From an uncultured bacterium (lineage in GTDB: Bacteria; Cloacimonadota; Cloacimonadia; Cloacimonadales; Cloacimonadaceae): DNA of 31,196 bases. The notes under the pieces were generated by a model. It ran no database searches, had not been told where the DNA came from, and worked only from the letters and a program-made list of their open reading frames with translations. The first letter of the stretch is position 1; the number at the start of each line of letters is the position of its first letter. The position numbers and the translations under genes were made by a program. The stretch covers positions 1 to 31,196 of the forward strand of contig CALGPA010000141.1 in NCBI GenBank assembly GCA_937960795.1, read 5' to 3'. This document shows, piece by piece, positions 31,142 to 31,196 of this stretch.

Positions 31142-31196
31142 TGGTGGAGCATAGCGGGATCGAACCGCTGACCTCATGACTGCCAGTCATGCGCTC
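31142..31196 (-). tRNA. tRNA-Ala (anticodon GGC), 5' part cut by the window edge
   Basis: On the minus strand the visible part reads GAGCGC, an anticodon arm CATGA-CTGGCAG-TCATG (anticodon GGC), a variable loop, the T arm AGCGG-TTCGATC-CCGCT, the acceptor 3' strand ATGCTCC, A and an encoded CCA (31144-31142). T at the place of base 70 fits the G3:U70 identity pair of alanine tRNAs, though G3 itself is outside the window. Confidence 0.9.

Overview
The window looks like chromosomal DNA of a Gram-negative bacterium of the FCB group, most plausibly Cloacimonadota (the Candidatus Cloacimonas lineage). The evidence is an M6 metalloprotease with a C-terminal type IX secretion (T9SS) sorting domain beside a PorV/PorQ-family barrel, many lipoproteins and signal-peptide proteins, moderate GC and tight ATGA/TGATG gene overlaps. 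The phylum is inferred from gene content; no rRNA is present. I see no prophage, insertion sequence, CRISPR array or integrase.

Left block (minus strand, 237-13328). A tRNA-Leu(CAA) is followed by a long co-directional run: PorV-like protein, M6 protease, three tandem related envelope proteins with a PG(A/S/Y) motif, coaBC, an SDR oxidoreductase, a DUF3108 protein, queA and birA. Most junctions overlap or lie within 13 nt, so secretion and envelope genes appear to be transcribed with cofactor and tRNA-modification genes. A separate TPR lipoprotein gene (237-1895) has its own promoter-like site and a strong terminator.

Middle block (13381-20215). A lone sugar-type ABC substrate-binding lipoprotein (minus) diverges from a two-gene lipoprotein operon (plus) made of a CsgG-like and an LPP20-like protein, resembling the FlgO/FlgP/FlgT or CsgG type of outer-membrane assembly. 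That pair converges, with overlapping stop codons, on a B12-binding-type radical SAM gene and a membrane-anchored protein of unknown function. A small two-helix membrane protein gene with its own terminator comes next.

Right block (20369-31196). A plus-strand information-processing operon holds an EF-G paralogue, yebC, ruvC, ruvA, rsmB and a kinase-less PASTA membrane protein, and ends in a strong bidirectional terminator. Facing it on the minus strand are a secreted unknown protein, an SLC12-like transporter, a small outer-membrane-type protein, a class I methyltransferase and a tRNA-Ala(GGC) cut by the window edge.

The most interesting non-genic signal is a family of three same-orientation intergenic repeats (about 26-115, 14904-14998 and 30193-30252). 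Each has a 12-bp stem around exactly 15 nt, and the 3' arm is preceded by a tandem copy of itself. One stem pair changes G-C to C-G between copies, which suggests a conserved structured RNA or DNA element. Two intercistronic hairpins and a recurrent CTTGACA upstream motif are also recorded.
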